A stretch of DNA of 64,000 nt from assembly GCF_049959315.1 (NCBI RefSeq), contig NZ_CP188201.1. One strand, written 5' to 3'. The notes beneath the pieces were generated by a model, which was given only the letters and a program-made list of their open reading frames with translations, was not told the DNA's origin and did no database searches. A program made the translations under genes and the position numbers. The stretch comes from Serratia proteamaculans_D (GTDB taxonomy: Bacteria > Pseudomonadota > Gammaproteobacteria > Enterobacterales > Enterobacteriaceae). Shown here in pieces: positions 35,855 to 44,949 of this stretch (within the stretch, counting starts at the first letter, position 1; every line of letters starts with the position of its first letter).

Positions 35855-36652
35855 TTAATTATCGAGGAAATTGACGACCTCGCGATACACCACCTCCGGC
35901 TGTTCGAGAATACCAAGATGGGTACGAGCATGCTCCAGCCGCGCCACCGAGAAGAAAGGATGGTTAGCGGCAAATGCCTGTTGTTGACGCAGGTAATCTT
36001 CGTCACGATCCAGTGAGTAAATATGCCGACAAGCTGGAGGGGAGCTTAATTCGCTCAACCGGTTAAGCGGCGAGGAATATTGCCGATAGGCTTGTTCAAT
36101 CGCAACACCAGCCGCCTGCCAGACGCGAAAGTCCTCCTGGGCCATTTCAACGGTCAAATGATGCTTTACCTGCGGTTGCTCAGTGCCACCCTGCCAGAAG
36201 TCAAACAAGGCATCACGCGCCGCCAGCCACTTTTCTGGCCATTGCATTTGTTGCACCGACGCGAAAAATGCCGGCTCGGGCGGTGTCATTATCCAATCGA
36301 GAAACACCATGCCTTGCGCCTGCTGTGGCAAGCCTTCGGCCAGTGCCACAGCAATCCAGCTGGCGTGAGCCACCGACAAGGTGACAAATCGCTCCACCCG
36401 CAGCTCAAGTAACAGTTGACGGAGATCCGCCAGCAGATCTTCGGCGTCCAACGACAACGTGGCCTCACGCCCTGATAGGCCATGCCCACGCCAGTCAAGA
36501 CTGATCACCCGGTATTGTTGTTCCGCCAGGGTGATAAAAGGATCAAAAACGGTTTTTGGCTCACACCAGCCGGGCAGCAAAACCAGCGTCAGTGGGCCCG
36601 AACCGGAATCGTGATAATCGAGGGAAAGAGTGCCATGGCGAAACGCTGTCAT
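35855..36652 (-). CDS. Alpha/beta-hydrolase related to cofactor-free 2,4-dioxygenases (HOD/QDO type)
   Basis: 265 residues of alpha/beta-hydrolase fold. Similarity to 1H-3-hydroxy-4-oxoquinaldine 2,4-dioxygenase runs through the chain: LPGWC, DWRGHGLS, LDWIM followed by a cap (FFASVQQM, LFDFW, KHHLTVEM, IEQAYRQYSSPLNRLSEL), RHIYS and RTHLGIL. By my recollection of that enzyme, the catalytic dyad Asp and His correspond to Asp119 and His245, both kept. The nucleophile-position Ser is Ala95 (SVAHASW) and the pocket His after LPGWC is Glu31, so the substrate or chemistry may differ. No signal peptide. It occupies the place of yciQ between rluB and yciO in E. coli. Confidence 0.72.
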   Translation of the reverse strand: MTAFRHGTLSLDYHDSGSGPLTLVLLPGWCEPKTVFDPFITLAEQQYRVISLDWRGHGLSGREATLSLDAEDLLADLRQLLLELRVERFVTLSVAHASWIAVALAEGLPQQAQGMVFLDWIMTPPEPAFFASVQQMQWPEKWLAARDALFDFWQGGTEQPQVKHHLTVEMAQEDFRVWQAAGVAIEQAYRQYSSPLNRLSELSSPPACRHIYSLDRDEDYLRQQQAFAANHPFFSVARLEHARTHLGILEQPEVVYREVVNFLDN

Positions 36653-36800
36653 TTTGTCTCCTAAACGTCCTGCCCCTAAATCAATCAGGGGCTTGTGCGC
36701 TAGGGGTAAAATGACAGCGTTTATCGATCACATCTATGGGAAATGGTGCTAACAAACTGGCTTCGCACCTAATGAAATAATACGCATTAAACGAACAATT

Positions 36801-37160
36801 TTAATGACGTTCGCATGGATAGGCGGAGGTTAACGCCAGCATAATCACCGAAGGTGCTGAATAGTGCAGTTGTTCCGGGTGTTCATTTAAATACTGCATG
36901 ACCGCATCCGATGCCATGCCAACGCTCATACCGGCATCCGGGCAAATATTGCGGTTGCCTTGCATCGTAAAGGTATCAAATACTCCAGCCACATAGCCCA
37001 TAAACAACCCGCCATCGAGCGCTTCGGCAACGGTGGCTGCCCCGTCTTTATTTTTCACATAGCCGCTGGTCTCAGACAGCAGGGCGCTGCCAGAATAAAA
37101 ACCTGCACTGGCCGCAGAGGAAAACAATATGGCCGCTAAAAGAGAAACGCGCTTAATCAT
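36801..37160 (-). CDS. Rap1a/Tai-family exported immunity-like protein
   Basis: 119 residues. Signal peptide (1 to about 19, SSAASA). The mature part carries the Rap1a/Tai signature: GLFMGYVAGVFDTF, CPDAGMSVGMASDAVMQYL, HPEQLHYSAPSVIMLAL and a final PC pair, with two Cys likely forming a disulfide. Proteins of this family in Serratia and Salmonella protect against type VI secreted peptidoglycan amidases (Tae4). No tae effector or T6SS gene lies nearby, so it is an orphan immunity protein or has taken another role. Confidence 0.78.
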   Translation of the reverse strand: MIKRVSLLAAILFSSAASAGFYSGSALLSETSGYVKNKDGAATVAEALDGGLFMGYVAGVFDTFTMQGNRNICPDAGMSVGMASDAVMQYLNEHPEQLHYSAPSVIMLALTSAYPCERH

Positions 37161-37275
37161 CGCTGTGCATCCTGCCTGATTATCAATTTTTGATATTGTA
37201 GAATAGCGGCTTTAACCCTAAATGACGCCGTCTCAGCCACTTTTCAGAATAATGAGCAAAAATCCCGGCAATGAA

Positions 37276-37896
37276 TCAGCGGAAAGGCGCTGGATCGCCC
37301 GCGCCCTCGCGCACTACTTCCGGCGCGGATTCGGTCAGATCGATGACCGTAGTTGGCTGCTGGCCCAGGAAGCCGCCGTGGATCACCAGATCCACCTGCT
37401 TACCCAGATGATCGCTAATCTCTTCCGGATCGGATTCGGCAAAATCATTGCCCGGCAGCATCAACGTGGTCGACATCATCGGCTCGTTTAAGACTTCCAG
37501 TAACGCCAACGCAATCGGGTTAGACGGCACGCGCAACCCTATGGTTTTACGTTTGTCGTTCATCAAACGACGCGGCACTTCTTTGGTCGCTTTCAGAATG
37601 AAAGTGTAGTTGCCGGGGGTGTTGTTCTTGATCAGTCGGAACGCGGTATTGTCGACATAAGCATAAGTCGACAGCTCGGACAGGTCGCGACACATCAGCG
37701 TAAAGTTATGATTGCCGTCCAATTGACGGATGCGGCAGATACGTTCCATTGCCGACTTCTCTTCCAGCTTGCAACCCAGCGCGTAACCGGAATCGGTGGG
37801 ATAAACGATCACCCCGCCCTTACGCAGCACATCCACCGCCTGATTAATCAGTCGCGGTTGCGGATTGTCTGGATGAATATAAAAAAGCTGACTCAT
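37276..37896 (-). CDS. yciO: YciO, YrdC/Sua5-like putative RNA-binding protein
   Basis: 206 residues with a YrdC fold: VIVYPTDSGYALGC, KRKTIGLRVPSNPIA, STTLMLPG. The family resembles the threonylcarbamoyl-AMP synthase domain, although YciO itself is not the TsaC enzyme in E. coli. It follows rnm, with 48 bases between the genes, in the same order as in E. coli. Confidence 0.94.
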   Translation of the reverse strand: MSQLFYIHPDNPQPRLINQAVDVLRKGGVIVYPTDSGYALGCKLEEKSAMERICRIRQLDGNHNFTLMCRDLSELSTYAYVDNTAFRLIKNNTPGNYTFILKATKEVPRRLMNDKRKTIGLRVPSNPIALALLEVLNEPMMSTTLMLPGNDFAESDPEEISDHLGKQVDLVIHGGFLGQQPTTVIDLTESAPEVVREGAGDPAPFR

Positions 37897-37944
37897 GACT
37901 TGCTCCTAAAAATGATGCACGCGGGCGGCGTCGCCCACGTTAAA

Positions 37945-38832
37945 TCAATCGACCTTGGCCAGTTGCGGCTGCGGCCAGTCACGCCACACGGGTTCAACAC
38001 CGCCGGGTAACCACAGTTTGCGACCCAGTTCGATCCACGAGCAGGGTTGATGGAAATCAGAACCCTGCGATGCCAGTAATTGATATTCCTGCGCATACTT
38101 TGCCAGTTGCGAGCGCTCATGCGGTGCCTGCTGACACTGCGCAACTTCCATGGCATCACCGCCATGTTCCGCAAAGTGCGCCAGCAATCGCTTCAGCCAT
38201 TTGGCCGTCAGATCGTAACGACCCGGATGAGCGATCACCGCCTGACCACCGGATTGATGAATCACATCAATGGCTTGTTCTATTGTACACCACTGTGGCG
38301 GAACGTAACCGGTTTTGCCTTTGGCCAGGTATTTCTTGAACACCTGAGCCATATTATCGGCCATGCCGATCTGCACCAGATAACGGGCAAAATGGCCACG
38401 GGTCACTGCACCACCGTCCGCCAGCTTTTGCGCACCTTCAAAAGCACCGTCGATACGCGCTTTAGCCAGCCGCACGCCTATTTCCTGAGCACGCAGGTTA
38501 CGGCGTTCGGTTTGTTCGGCCAACAGTTGCACCATCGCCGGGTGCCCGGTCTCGATCCCGAGGCCCACGATATGGATCTCGTGATTTTCCCACAGCGTGG
38601 AGATCTCCACCCCGTTAACCAGTTGCAACGGCAGCGACAATTCAGCAATGGTGGCGGCCGCAGCGGCCAGGCCGGAGGTGGTGTCATGATCGGTAATCGC
38701 CAGTACGCCCACCCGCATTTCAACCGCTCGCTGCACCAACTGTGTCGGTGTCAAATAGCCGTCAGAGGCAGTGGTGTGGCTGTGTAAGTCGTAGAGAGTA
38801 AAGGCGGAGGGCTGGGGGCTGCTGTCTGTCAA
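37945..38832 (-). CDS. rnm: RNase AM (YciV/TrpH), PHP-domain 5'-3' exonuclease
   Basis: 295 residues, PHP phosphoesterase: DLHSHTTASDG metal site, ITDHDTTSG, GVEISTLWENHEIHIVG, VIAHPGRY and SDFHQP close to the C-terminus. E. coli Rnm trims 5' ends of rRNAs and degrades short RNAs and 3',5'-bisphosphonucleotides. Divergent from the trp operon, sharing the 5' region as in E. coli. Confidence 0.94.
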   Translation of the reverse strand: MTDSSPQPSAFTLYDLHSHTTASDGYLTPTQLVQRAVEMRVGVLAITDHDTTSGLAAAAATIAELSLPLQLVNGVEISTLWENHEIHIVGLGIETGHPAMVQLLAEQTERRNLRAQEIGVRLAKARIDGAFEGAQKLADGGAVTRGHFARYLVQIGMADNMAQVFKKYLAKGKTGYVPPQWCTIEQAIDVIHQSGGQAVIAHPGRYDLTAKWLKRLLAHFAEHGGDAMEVAQCQQAPHERSQLAKYAQEYQLLASQGSDFHQPCSWIELGRKLWLPGGVEPVWRDWPQPQLAKVD

Positions 38833-38970
38833 AAGGAATATCCGGCAATGGCTTGGCCTTCTATCATACCCGCGATCGCCCGCCGGACGGAAATCTATTC
38901 TGGCTCGCGCGCCCTTCCCCTTGATGAAAACAATTCACGCCTGGTGCTAAAACATTGTGCGAAAAGAGGG

Positions 38971-39009
38971 TTGACTTTATTCCTACGAACCAGTTAACTA
39001 GTACACAAG
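38971..39009 (+). promoter_or_regulatory. trp promoter and TrpR operator
   Basis: The -35 TTGACT (38971-38976) and -10 TTAACT (38994-38999) are spaced by 17 bases. The operator CGAACCAGTTAACTAGTACA (38986-39005) overlaps the -10 box and nearly matches the E. coli trp operator, so TrpR-tryptophan would block RNA polymerase. Confidence 0.93.
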
Positions 39010-39054
39010 TTCAGGGCAGTTCCCTGGTTGGATGATAAACAAGAGAGCACAGAA

Positions 39055-39114
39055 ATGAATAAGCAAACTTCTCTTCTTCGTTGGTGGCGTCACTCCCTTT
39101 CTCGGGCGGAGTAA
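39055..39114 (+). CDS. trpL: trp operon leader peptide
   Basis: 19 codons encoding MNKQTSLLRWWRHSLSRAE, with tandem Trp codons 10 and 11. Stalling at these codons under tryptophan shortage prevents the downstream attenuator from forming. GAGAGCACAGAA provides the ribosome site before the ATG. It is too short for routine gene calling but unmistakable in this position, between the trp promoter and trpE. Confidence 0.95.
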   Translation: MNKQTSLLRWWRHSLSRAE

Positions 39115-39150
39115 TCACGCATACCTGTCATCTGACACTGCAGATTCCCT

Positions 39151-39177
39151 AAGCCCGCTGGTAACGCGGGCTTTTTT
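39151..39177 (+). terminator. trp attenuator
   Basis: AAGCCCGC / GCGGGCTT with a 7-nt loop and six T residues: the 3:4 terminator hairpin of the trp leader, 27 bases before trpE. Confidence 0.93.
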
Positions 39178-39204
39178 ATGGACAAATTTTAACTGGAACC
39201 ACCA

Positions 39205-40767
39205 ATGATGAACATCAAACCACAACTCAAATTACTGAAGGCGGAGGCCAGTTACCGGGGCGATCCGACCACTATTTTCCACCAGCTGTGCGGCGCTCGC
39301 CCGGCCACCCTGCTGCTGGAATCGGCTGAGATCAACAGCAAGCAAAATCTGCAAAGCCTGTTGGTGATCGACAGCGCTCTGCGCATCACCGCACTGGGCC
39401 GCACCGTGACGTTGCAGGCGCTGACCGCCAATGGCGCGGCGATGCTGCCGCTGCTCGATGAGGCATTGCCGGCCGAAGTCCAGATCCAGGTGCGTCCTAA
39501 TGGACGTGAACTGACTTTCCCGGTGATTGATGCGATTCAGGATGAAGATGCCCGCCTGCGTTCGCTGTCGGTGTTTGATGCACTGCGCACCCTGCTGACA
39601 CTGGTTGACTCCCCGGCTGACGAACGTGAAGCGGTGATGCTTGGCGGCCTGTTTGCCTACGATCTGGTCGCCGGGTTCGAAGACCTGCCGGCACTGCGTC
39701 AGGATCAGCGCTGCCCGGACTTCTGCTTCTATCTGGCGGAAACCTTGCTGGTGCTGGATCATCAGCGCGGCGTTGCCCGTCTGCAGGCCAGCGTTTTCAC
39801 GGCCGATACGGCGGAAGAACAGCGCCTGCAACAGCGCCTGGAACAGTTGCAGGTGCAATTGAAACAGACGCCGCAGCCTATCCCACACCAGAAGCTGGAA
39901 GACATGCAACTGAGCTGTAACCAGACCGACGAAGAATACGGTGCGGTGGTCAGTGAATTGCAACAGGCCATCCGTCAGGGCGAAATATTCCAGGTGGTGC
40001 CGTCACGCCGTTTCTCACTGCCGTGCCCGGCCCCGTTGGCCGCTTACCAGACGCTGAAAGACAACAACCCAAGCCCATACATGTTCTATATGCAGGATGA
40101 CGAATTCACCCTGTTCGGTGCTTCGCCGGAAAGCGCGCTGAAATACGACGCCGGCAACCGCCAGATCGAGATCTACCCGATTGCCGGTACCCGTCCTCGC
40201 GGCCGTCGTGCCGACGGGTCACTGGATCTGGATCTCGATAGCCGTATCGAACTGGAAATGCGGACCGACCATAAAGAACTGGCCGAGCATCTGATGCTGG
40301 TCGATCTGGCGCGTAACGATCTGGCACGTATCTGTCAGGCCGGCAGCCGCTACGTGGCCGATCTGACCAAAGTGGACCGCTACTCTTTCGTGATGCACCT
40401 GGTTTCCCGGGTGATCGGCACCCTGCGCGCCGACCTCGACGTGCTGCACGCCTATCAGGCCTGTATGAATATGGGCACCCTGAGCGGCGCCCCCAAAGTG
40501 CGCGCCATGCAGTTAATCGCCGCCTCTGAAGGCACCCGTCGCGGCAGCTACGGCGGTGCGGTCGGTTATTTCACCGCCACCGGCGATTTGGATACCTGTA
40601 TTGTCATCCGCTCCGCGTATGTTGAAGACGGCATTGCTACCGTGCAAGCCGGCGCCGGCGTGGTGCTGGATTCTGTTCCTCAGGCGGAAGCCGATGAAAC
40701 CCGTAATAAGGCACGTGCCGTGCTGCGTGCCATTGCCAGCGCGCACCATGCCAAGGAGGTGTTCTGA
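39205..40767 (+). CDS. trpE: Anthranilate synthase component I
   Basis: 520 residues (519 if the second of two adjacent ATGs is used, which gives the MNxKPQL start known from Serratia marcescens). Chorismate-binding enzyme domain in the C-terminal half (IAGTRPRGRR, MNMGTLSGAPKVRAM, VGYFTATGDLDTCI), and the N-terminal tryptophan-feedback motif LLLES. It makes anthranilate from chorismate with the TrpG glutaminase. Its TGA overlaps the trpG ATG by one base, so the two subunits are translationally coupled. Confidence 0.97.
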   Translation: MMNIKPQLKLLKAEASYRGDPTTIFHQLCGARPATLLLESAEINSKQNLQSLLVIDSALRITALGRTVTLQALTANGAAMLPLLDEALPAEVQIQVRPNGRELTFPVIDAIQDEDARLRSLSVFDALRTLLTLVDSPADEREAVMLGGLFAYDLVAGFEDLPALRQDQRCPDFCFYLAETLLVLDHQRGVARLQASVFTADTAEEQRLQQRLEQLQVQLKQTPQPIPHQKLEDMQLSCNQTDEEYGAVVSELQQAIRQGEIFQVVPSRRFSLPCPAPLAAYQTLKDNNPSPYMFYMQDDEFTLFGASPESALKYDAGNRQIEIYPIAGTRPRGRRADGSLDLDLDSRIELEMRTDHKELAEHLMLVDLARNDLARICQAGSRYVADLTKVDRYSFVMHLVSRVIGTLRADLDVLHAYQACMNMGTLSGAPKVRAMQLIAASEGTRRGSYGGAVGYFTATGDLDTCIVIRSAYVEDGIATVQAGAGVVLDSVPQAEADETRNKARAVLRAIASAHHAKEVF

Positions 40768-41348
40768 TGGCCGATATCTTGCTGCTCGATAACGTCGATT
40801 CCTTTACCTACAACCTGGTCGATCAACTGCGCGCCAGCGGTCATCAGGTCGTGATTTACCGTAACCAGATTTCTGCCGACGTGATTATCGAACGCCTGCA
40901 GCAGTTGGAACAGCCGGTGCTGATGCTGTCACCGGGTCCGGGCACCCCGTCCGAGGCCGGCTGCATGCCGGAGCTGTTGCAGCGCCTGCGCGGCCAGTTG
41001 CCGATTATCGGCATCTGTCTGGGGCATCAGGCGATTGTCGAAGCCTACGGTGGCCACGTCGGCCAGGCCGGTGAGATTTTGCACGGCAAGGCCTCGGCAA
41101 TCAGCCACGATGGCGAAGGCATGTTTGCCGGTATGGTGAATCCCCTGCCGGTGGCACGCTACCACTCACTGGTTGGCAGCAATATCCCGGCCGAGCTCAC
41201 CGTTAACGCCCAGTTTGGCGAAATGGTGATGGCAGTCCGTCATGACCAGCATCGCGTATGCGGTTTCCAGTTCCATCCGGAATCGATCCTGACCACCCAT
41301 GGCGCACGTTTGCTTGAGCAGACTCTGGCCTGGGCGCTGGCGAAATAA
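40767..41348 (+). CDS. trpG: Anthranilate synthase glutaminase component II
   Basis: 193-residue class I glutamine amidotransferase with triad Cys84 (GICLGHQ), His170 and Glu172 (FHPES). It supplies ammonia to TrpE. Here it is a separate gene, unlike the trpGD fusion of E. coli, and matches the Serratia organisation. It is coupled to trpE by TGATG, and trpD starts 15 bases downstream. Confidence 0.96.
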   Translation: MADILLLDNVDSFTYNLVDQLRASGHQVVIYRNQISADVIIERLQQLEQPVLMLSPGPGTPSEAGCMPELLQRLRGQLPIIGICLGHQAIVEAYGGHVGQAGEILHGKASAISHDGEGMFAGMVNPLPVARYHSLVGSNIPAELTVNAQFGEMVMAVRHDQHRVCGFQFHPESILTTHGARLLEQTLAWALAK

Positions 41349-41363
41349 CGAGGGGAAACGACG

Positions 41364-42362
41364 ATGCAAACTATTCTTGAAAAGCTGTACCGTTCAGAGT
41401 CGATGAACCAGCAGGAAAGCCAGCAGTTATTCAGCGCCATCGTGCGTGGTGAACTGGAGCCAAGCCAACTGGCCGCCGCGCTGATCAGCATGAAAATCCG
41501 CGGCGAACGCCCGGAAGAGATCGCCGGTGCGGCCAAGGCATTGCTGGCCGATGCCCTGCCGTTCCCGCGCCCGGACTACCCGTTTGCCGATATCGTCGGC
41601 ACCGGGGGTGACGGCACCAACAGCATTAATATCTCCACCGCCAGCGCCTTTGTAGCGGCGGCGTGCGGCGCCAAAGTGGCCAAACACGGCAACCGTAGCG
41701 TTTCCAGCCGGTCGGGTTCATCGGATCTGTTGGCAGCATTTGGTATTCGTCTGGATTTACCGGCAGACGAAGCGCGTAAGGCACTGGACGAACTGGGCGT
41801 GTGCTTCCTGTTCGCCCCGCAGTACCACACCGGATTCCGCCATGCGATGCCGGTCCGCCAGCAGTTGAAAACCCGCACGGTGTTCAACGTGCTCGGCCCG
41901 TTGATCAACCCGGCGCGTCCACCGCTGGCGCTGATCGGCGTTTACAGTCCGGAACTGGTGCTGCCGATTGCCGAAACCCTGCGCGTACTCGGTTATCAAC
42001 GGGCGGCTGTGGTACACGGTGGCGGTATGGACGAAGTGGCGATCCACGCGGCAACCCACGTGGCCGAGCTGAACAACGGCGAAATTGAAAGCTATCAGTT
42101 GACGCCACAGTCCTTCGGGCTGCAAAGCTATCCGCTGGAAGCCCTGCTGGGCGGCACGCCGGAAGAAAATCGTGACATTCTGGCAAGGTTGTTACAAGGT
42201 AAAGGTGACCCGGCGCACGCCGCTGCGGTAGCCGCTAATGTGGCGCTGCTGTTGAAGTTATTCGGGCAAGAAGACCTACGCCAAAATGCGCAGCAGGCAC
42301 TGGACATGATTCACAGCGGGCAGGCTTACGAGCGTGTCACCGCACTGGCAGCAAGAGGATAA
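41364..42362 (+). CDS. trpD: Anthranilate phosphoribosyltransferase
   Basis: 332 residues. PRPP-binding glycine loop GTGGDGTNSINIST, KHGNRSVSS and NVLGPLINPARP are conserved. It transfers a phosphoribosyl group to anthranilate. AGGGGAAA precedes the ATG. The stop codon abuts the start of trpC directly. Confidence 0.97.
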   Translation: MQTILEKLYRSESMNQQESQQLFSAIVRGELEPSQLAAALISMKIRGERPEEIAGAAKALLADALPFPRPDYPFADIVGTGGDGTNSINISTASAFVAAACGAKVAKHGNRSVSSRSGSSDLLAAFGIRLDLPADEARKALDELGVCFLFAPQYHTGFRHAMPVRQQLKTRTVFNVLGPLINPARPPLALIGVYSPELVLPIAETLRVLGYQRAAVVHGGGMDEVAIHAATHVAELNNGEIESYQLTPQSFGLQSYPLEALLGGTPEENRDILARLLQGKGDPAHAAAVAANVALLLKLFGQEDLRQNAQQALDMIHSGQAYERVTALAARG

Positions 42363-43727
42363 ATGATGCAGGAAACCGTGCTCAACAAGATTGTTCGTGA
42401 TAAAGCGCAATGGGTCGCAGCACGACAGCAACAACAGCCACTGGCCAGTTTTCAAAATGAAATCGTCCCAAGTGAACGCGGTTTTTACCACGCGCTAGAG
42501 GGAGCCAGAACGGCGTTTATTCTTGAATGTAAAAAGGCATCCCCTTCCAAAGGGTTGATCCGCGAAAACTTCGATCCGGTAGAAATAGCTTCGGTCTACA
42601 AGGATTTTGCCTCGGCAATTTCGGTGCTGACCGATGAAAAATACTTCCAGGGCAGCTTCGATTTTCTGCCGCTGGTCAGCAAAACGGTGACACAGCCGGT
42701 GCTGTGCAAAGATTTCATTATCGACCCGTATCAGATCTACCTGGCGCGCTTCTACCAGGCCGATGCCATCCTGCTGATGCTGTCGGTAGTTAACGACGAT
42801 CAATACCGCCAGCTAGCCGCAGTGGCGCATAGCCTGAACATGGGCGTATTGACTGAAGTGATCAGTGAAGAAGAACTGCAACGGGCCATTGCTCTGGAAG
42901 CGCGCGTGGTGGGCATCAATAACCGTGACCTTCGCGACCTTAGTATCGACCTGGAGCGCACCCGTCAGTTGGCGCCACGTGTGCCACACGGCGTAACGGT
43001 GATCAGCGAGTCCGGCATCAACAATTACGGTCAGATCCGCGAATTGAGCCACTTTGCCAACGGTTTCCTGATTGGTAGCGCATTAATGTCGGAACCCGAC
43101 CTGCGCGCCGCCGTGCGTCGGGTGATGCTCGGCGACAATAAAGTTTGCGGATTGACCCGTCCGCAGGATGCTGCCGCGGCTTATCAGGCCGGTGCGGTCT
43201 ACGGTGGTTTGATTTTTGTCGGGCGCTCGCCGCGCTATGTTGATATCAATCGTGCCCGCGAAGTGATTTCCGGTGCGCCGCTCAAATACGTCGGCGTGTT
43301 CTGTGACGCGCAGGTAGAAACGGTAGTACAGACCGTCGAGCGCCTGGGCCTGAAAGCGGTGCAGCTGCACGGCGCTGAAGATCAAGCCTATATCACCGCC
43401 TTGCGTGCCGAACTGCCGAGCGACTGCCAAATTTGGAAGGCGCTGAGCGTGAAAGACCATTTGCCAAAGCGTGATTTGCAGCACGTTGACCGCTACCTGC
43501 TGGATAACGGCGCGGGCGGTACCGGGCAGCGTTTCGACTGGTCGGTACTGCACGGCGAAAACCTTGAAAACGTAATGCTGGCCGGTGGCCTGGGCGCGGA
43601 TAACTGTGTTGACGCGGCCAAACTCGGCTGTGCCGGTCTGGACTTTAATTCCGGCGTTGAGAGCCAGCCCGGTATTAAGGATCCTGCCCGCCTGGCGGCG
43701 GTGTTCCAGACTCTGCGCGCTTACTGA
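42363..43727 (+). CDS. trpC: Bifunctional indole-3-glycerol-phosphate synthase / phosphoribosylanthranilate isomerase
   Basis: 454 residues, fused TrpC-TrpF as in other enterobacteria. The first half is the synthase barrel (ILECKKASPSKGLI, VLCKDFIIDPYQI, VISESGINN). The second half, from about residue 256, is the isomerase barrel (KVCGLTRPQDAAAA with active-site Cys, and GLDFNSGVE). Starts with two ATGs immediately after the trpD stop. Confidence 0.97.
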   Translation: MMQETVLNKIVRDKAQWVAARQQQQPLASFQNEIVPSERGFYHALEGARTAFILECKKASPSKGLIRENFDPVEIASVYKDFASAISVLTDEKYFQGSFDFLPLVSKTVTQPVLCKDFIIDPYQIYLARFYQADAILLMLSVVNDDQYRQLAAVAHSLNMGVLTEVISEEELQRAIALEARVVGINNRDLRDLSIDLERTRQLAPRVPHGVTVISESGINNYGQIRELSHFANGFLIGSALMSEPDLRAAVRRVMLGDNKVCGLTRPQDAAAAYQAGAVYGGLIFVGRSPRYVDINRAREVISGAPLKYVGVFCDAQVETVVQTVERLGLKAVQLHGAEDQAYITALRAELPSDCQIWKALSVKDHLPKRDLQHVDRYLLDNGAGGTGQRFDWSVLHGENLENVMLAGGLGADNCVDAAKLGCAGLDFNSGVESQPGIKDPARLAAVFQTLRAY

Positions 43728-43758
43728 AGATTATTAACGGATAATAACGGGAACTATA

Positions 43759-44949
43759 ATGACGCTGCTTAACCCCTACTTCGGCGAATTTGGTGGCCAA
43801 TATGTGCCGCAGATTCTGATGCCGGCCTTAAAACAACTGGAAGAAGCCTTTGTCAGCGCTCAGCGCGACCCAGAGTTTCAGGCTGAATTTATCGACCTGC
43901 TGAAAAATTACGCCGGTCGCCCAACGGCGCTGACGCTGTGCAGAAACCTCACTGCCGGTACCAAAACCAAGCTGTACCTGAAGCGTGAAGACTTGCTGCA
44001 CGGCGGCGCGCACAAAACCAACCAGGTGTTGGGTCAGGCATTGTTGGCCAAACGCATGGGTAAAACCGAAATCATCGCCGAAACCGGTGCCGGTCAGCAT
44101 GGCGTGGCCTCGGCCCTGGCCTGTGCCTTGCTCGGTCTGAAATGCCGCATTTATATGGGTGCCAAAGATATTGAGCGCCAGTCACCTAACGTATTCCGCA
44201 TGCGCCTGATGGGTGCGGAAGTGATCCCGGTACACAGCGGTTCTTCTACGCTGAAAGACGCCTGTAATGAAGCGCTGCGCGACTGGTCCGGCAGCTACGA
44301 AACCGCCCACTATATGTTAGGCACTGCTGCGGGCCCACACCCGTACCCTACTATCGTGCGTGAATTCCAACGCATGATCGGTGAAGAAACCAAAGCGCAG
44401 ATGCTGGAACGCGAAGGCCGCCTGCCGGATGCGGTACTGGCCTGCGTGGGTGGCGGCTCCAACGCCATCGGCATGTTTGCCGACTTTATCGATGATACCA
44501 GCGTGGGGCTGATCGGCGTTGAGCCTGCCGGTCTGGGTATTGAAACCGGCCAACACGGCGCGCCGTTGAAACACGGCCACGTCGGTATCTATTTCGGCAT
44601 GAAAGCGCCGATGATGCAGACTTCCGAAGGCCAGATTGAAGAGTCCTATTCCATTTCCGCCGGGCTGGACTTCCCTTCCGTTGGGCCGCAGCACGCTTAC
44701 CTGAACAGTATCGGTCGCGCCGAGTACGTGTCGATTACCGATGACGAAGCGCTGGATGCATTCAAAGCGCTGTCGCGTAGCGAAGGAATTATCCCGGCGC
44801 TGGAGTCTTCCCACGCCCTGGCGCATGCGCTGAAAATGATCCGTGAAACACCGCAAAAGGAACAGATCCTGGTGGTTAACCTGTCCGGCCGCGGCGACAA
44901 AGACATATTTACCGTTCACGACATTCTGAAAGCACGGGGAGAAATCTGA
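43759..44949 (+). CDS. trpB: Tryptophan synthase beta chain
   Basis: 396 residues. PLP-binding Lys86 in GGAHKTNQ, phosphate-binding glycine loop VGGGSNAIGMF and the NLSGRGDKD end are conserved. It condenses indole and serine to tryptophan and forms the channelled complex with TrpA. One-base overlap (TGATG) with trpA couples the two. Confidence 0.98.
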   Translation: MTLLNPYFGEFGGQYVPQILMPALKQLEEAFVSAQRDPEFQAEFIDLLKNYAGRPTALTLCRNLTAGTKTKLYLKREDLLHGGAHKTNQVLGQALLAKRMGKTEIIAETGAGQHGVASALACALLGLKCRIYMGAKDIERQSPNVFRMRLMGAEVIPVHSGSSTLKDACNEALRDWSGSYETAHYMLGTAAGPHPYPTIVREFQRMIGEETKAQMLEREGRLPDAVLACVGGGSNAIGMFADFIDDTSVGLIGVEPAGLGIETGQHGAPLKHGHVGIYFGMKAPMMQTSEGQIEESYSISAGLDFPSVGPQHAYLNSIGRAEYVSITDDEALDAFKALSRSEGIIPALESSHALAHALKMIRETPQKEQILVVNLSGRGDKDIFTVHDILKARGEI

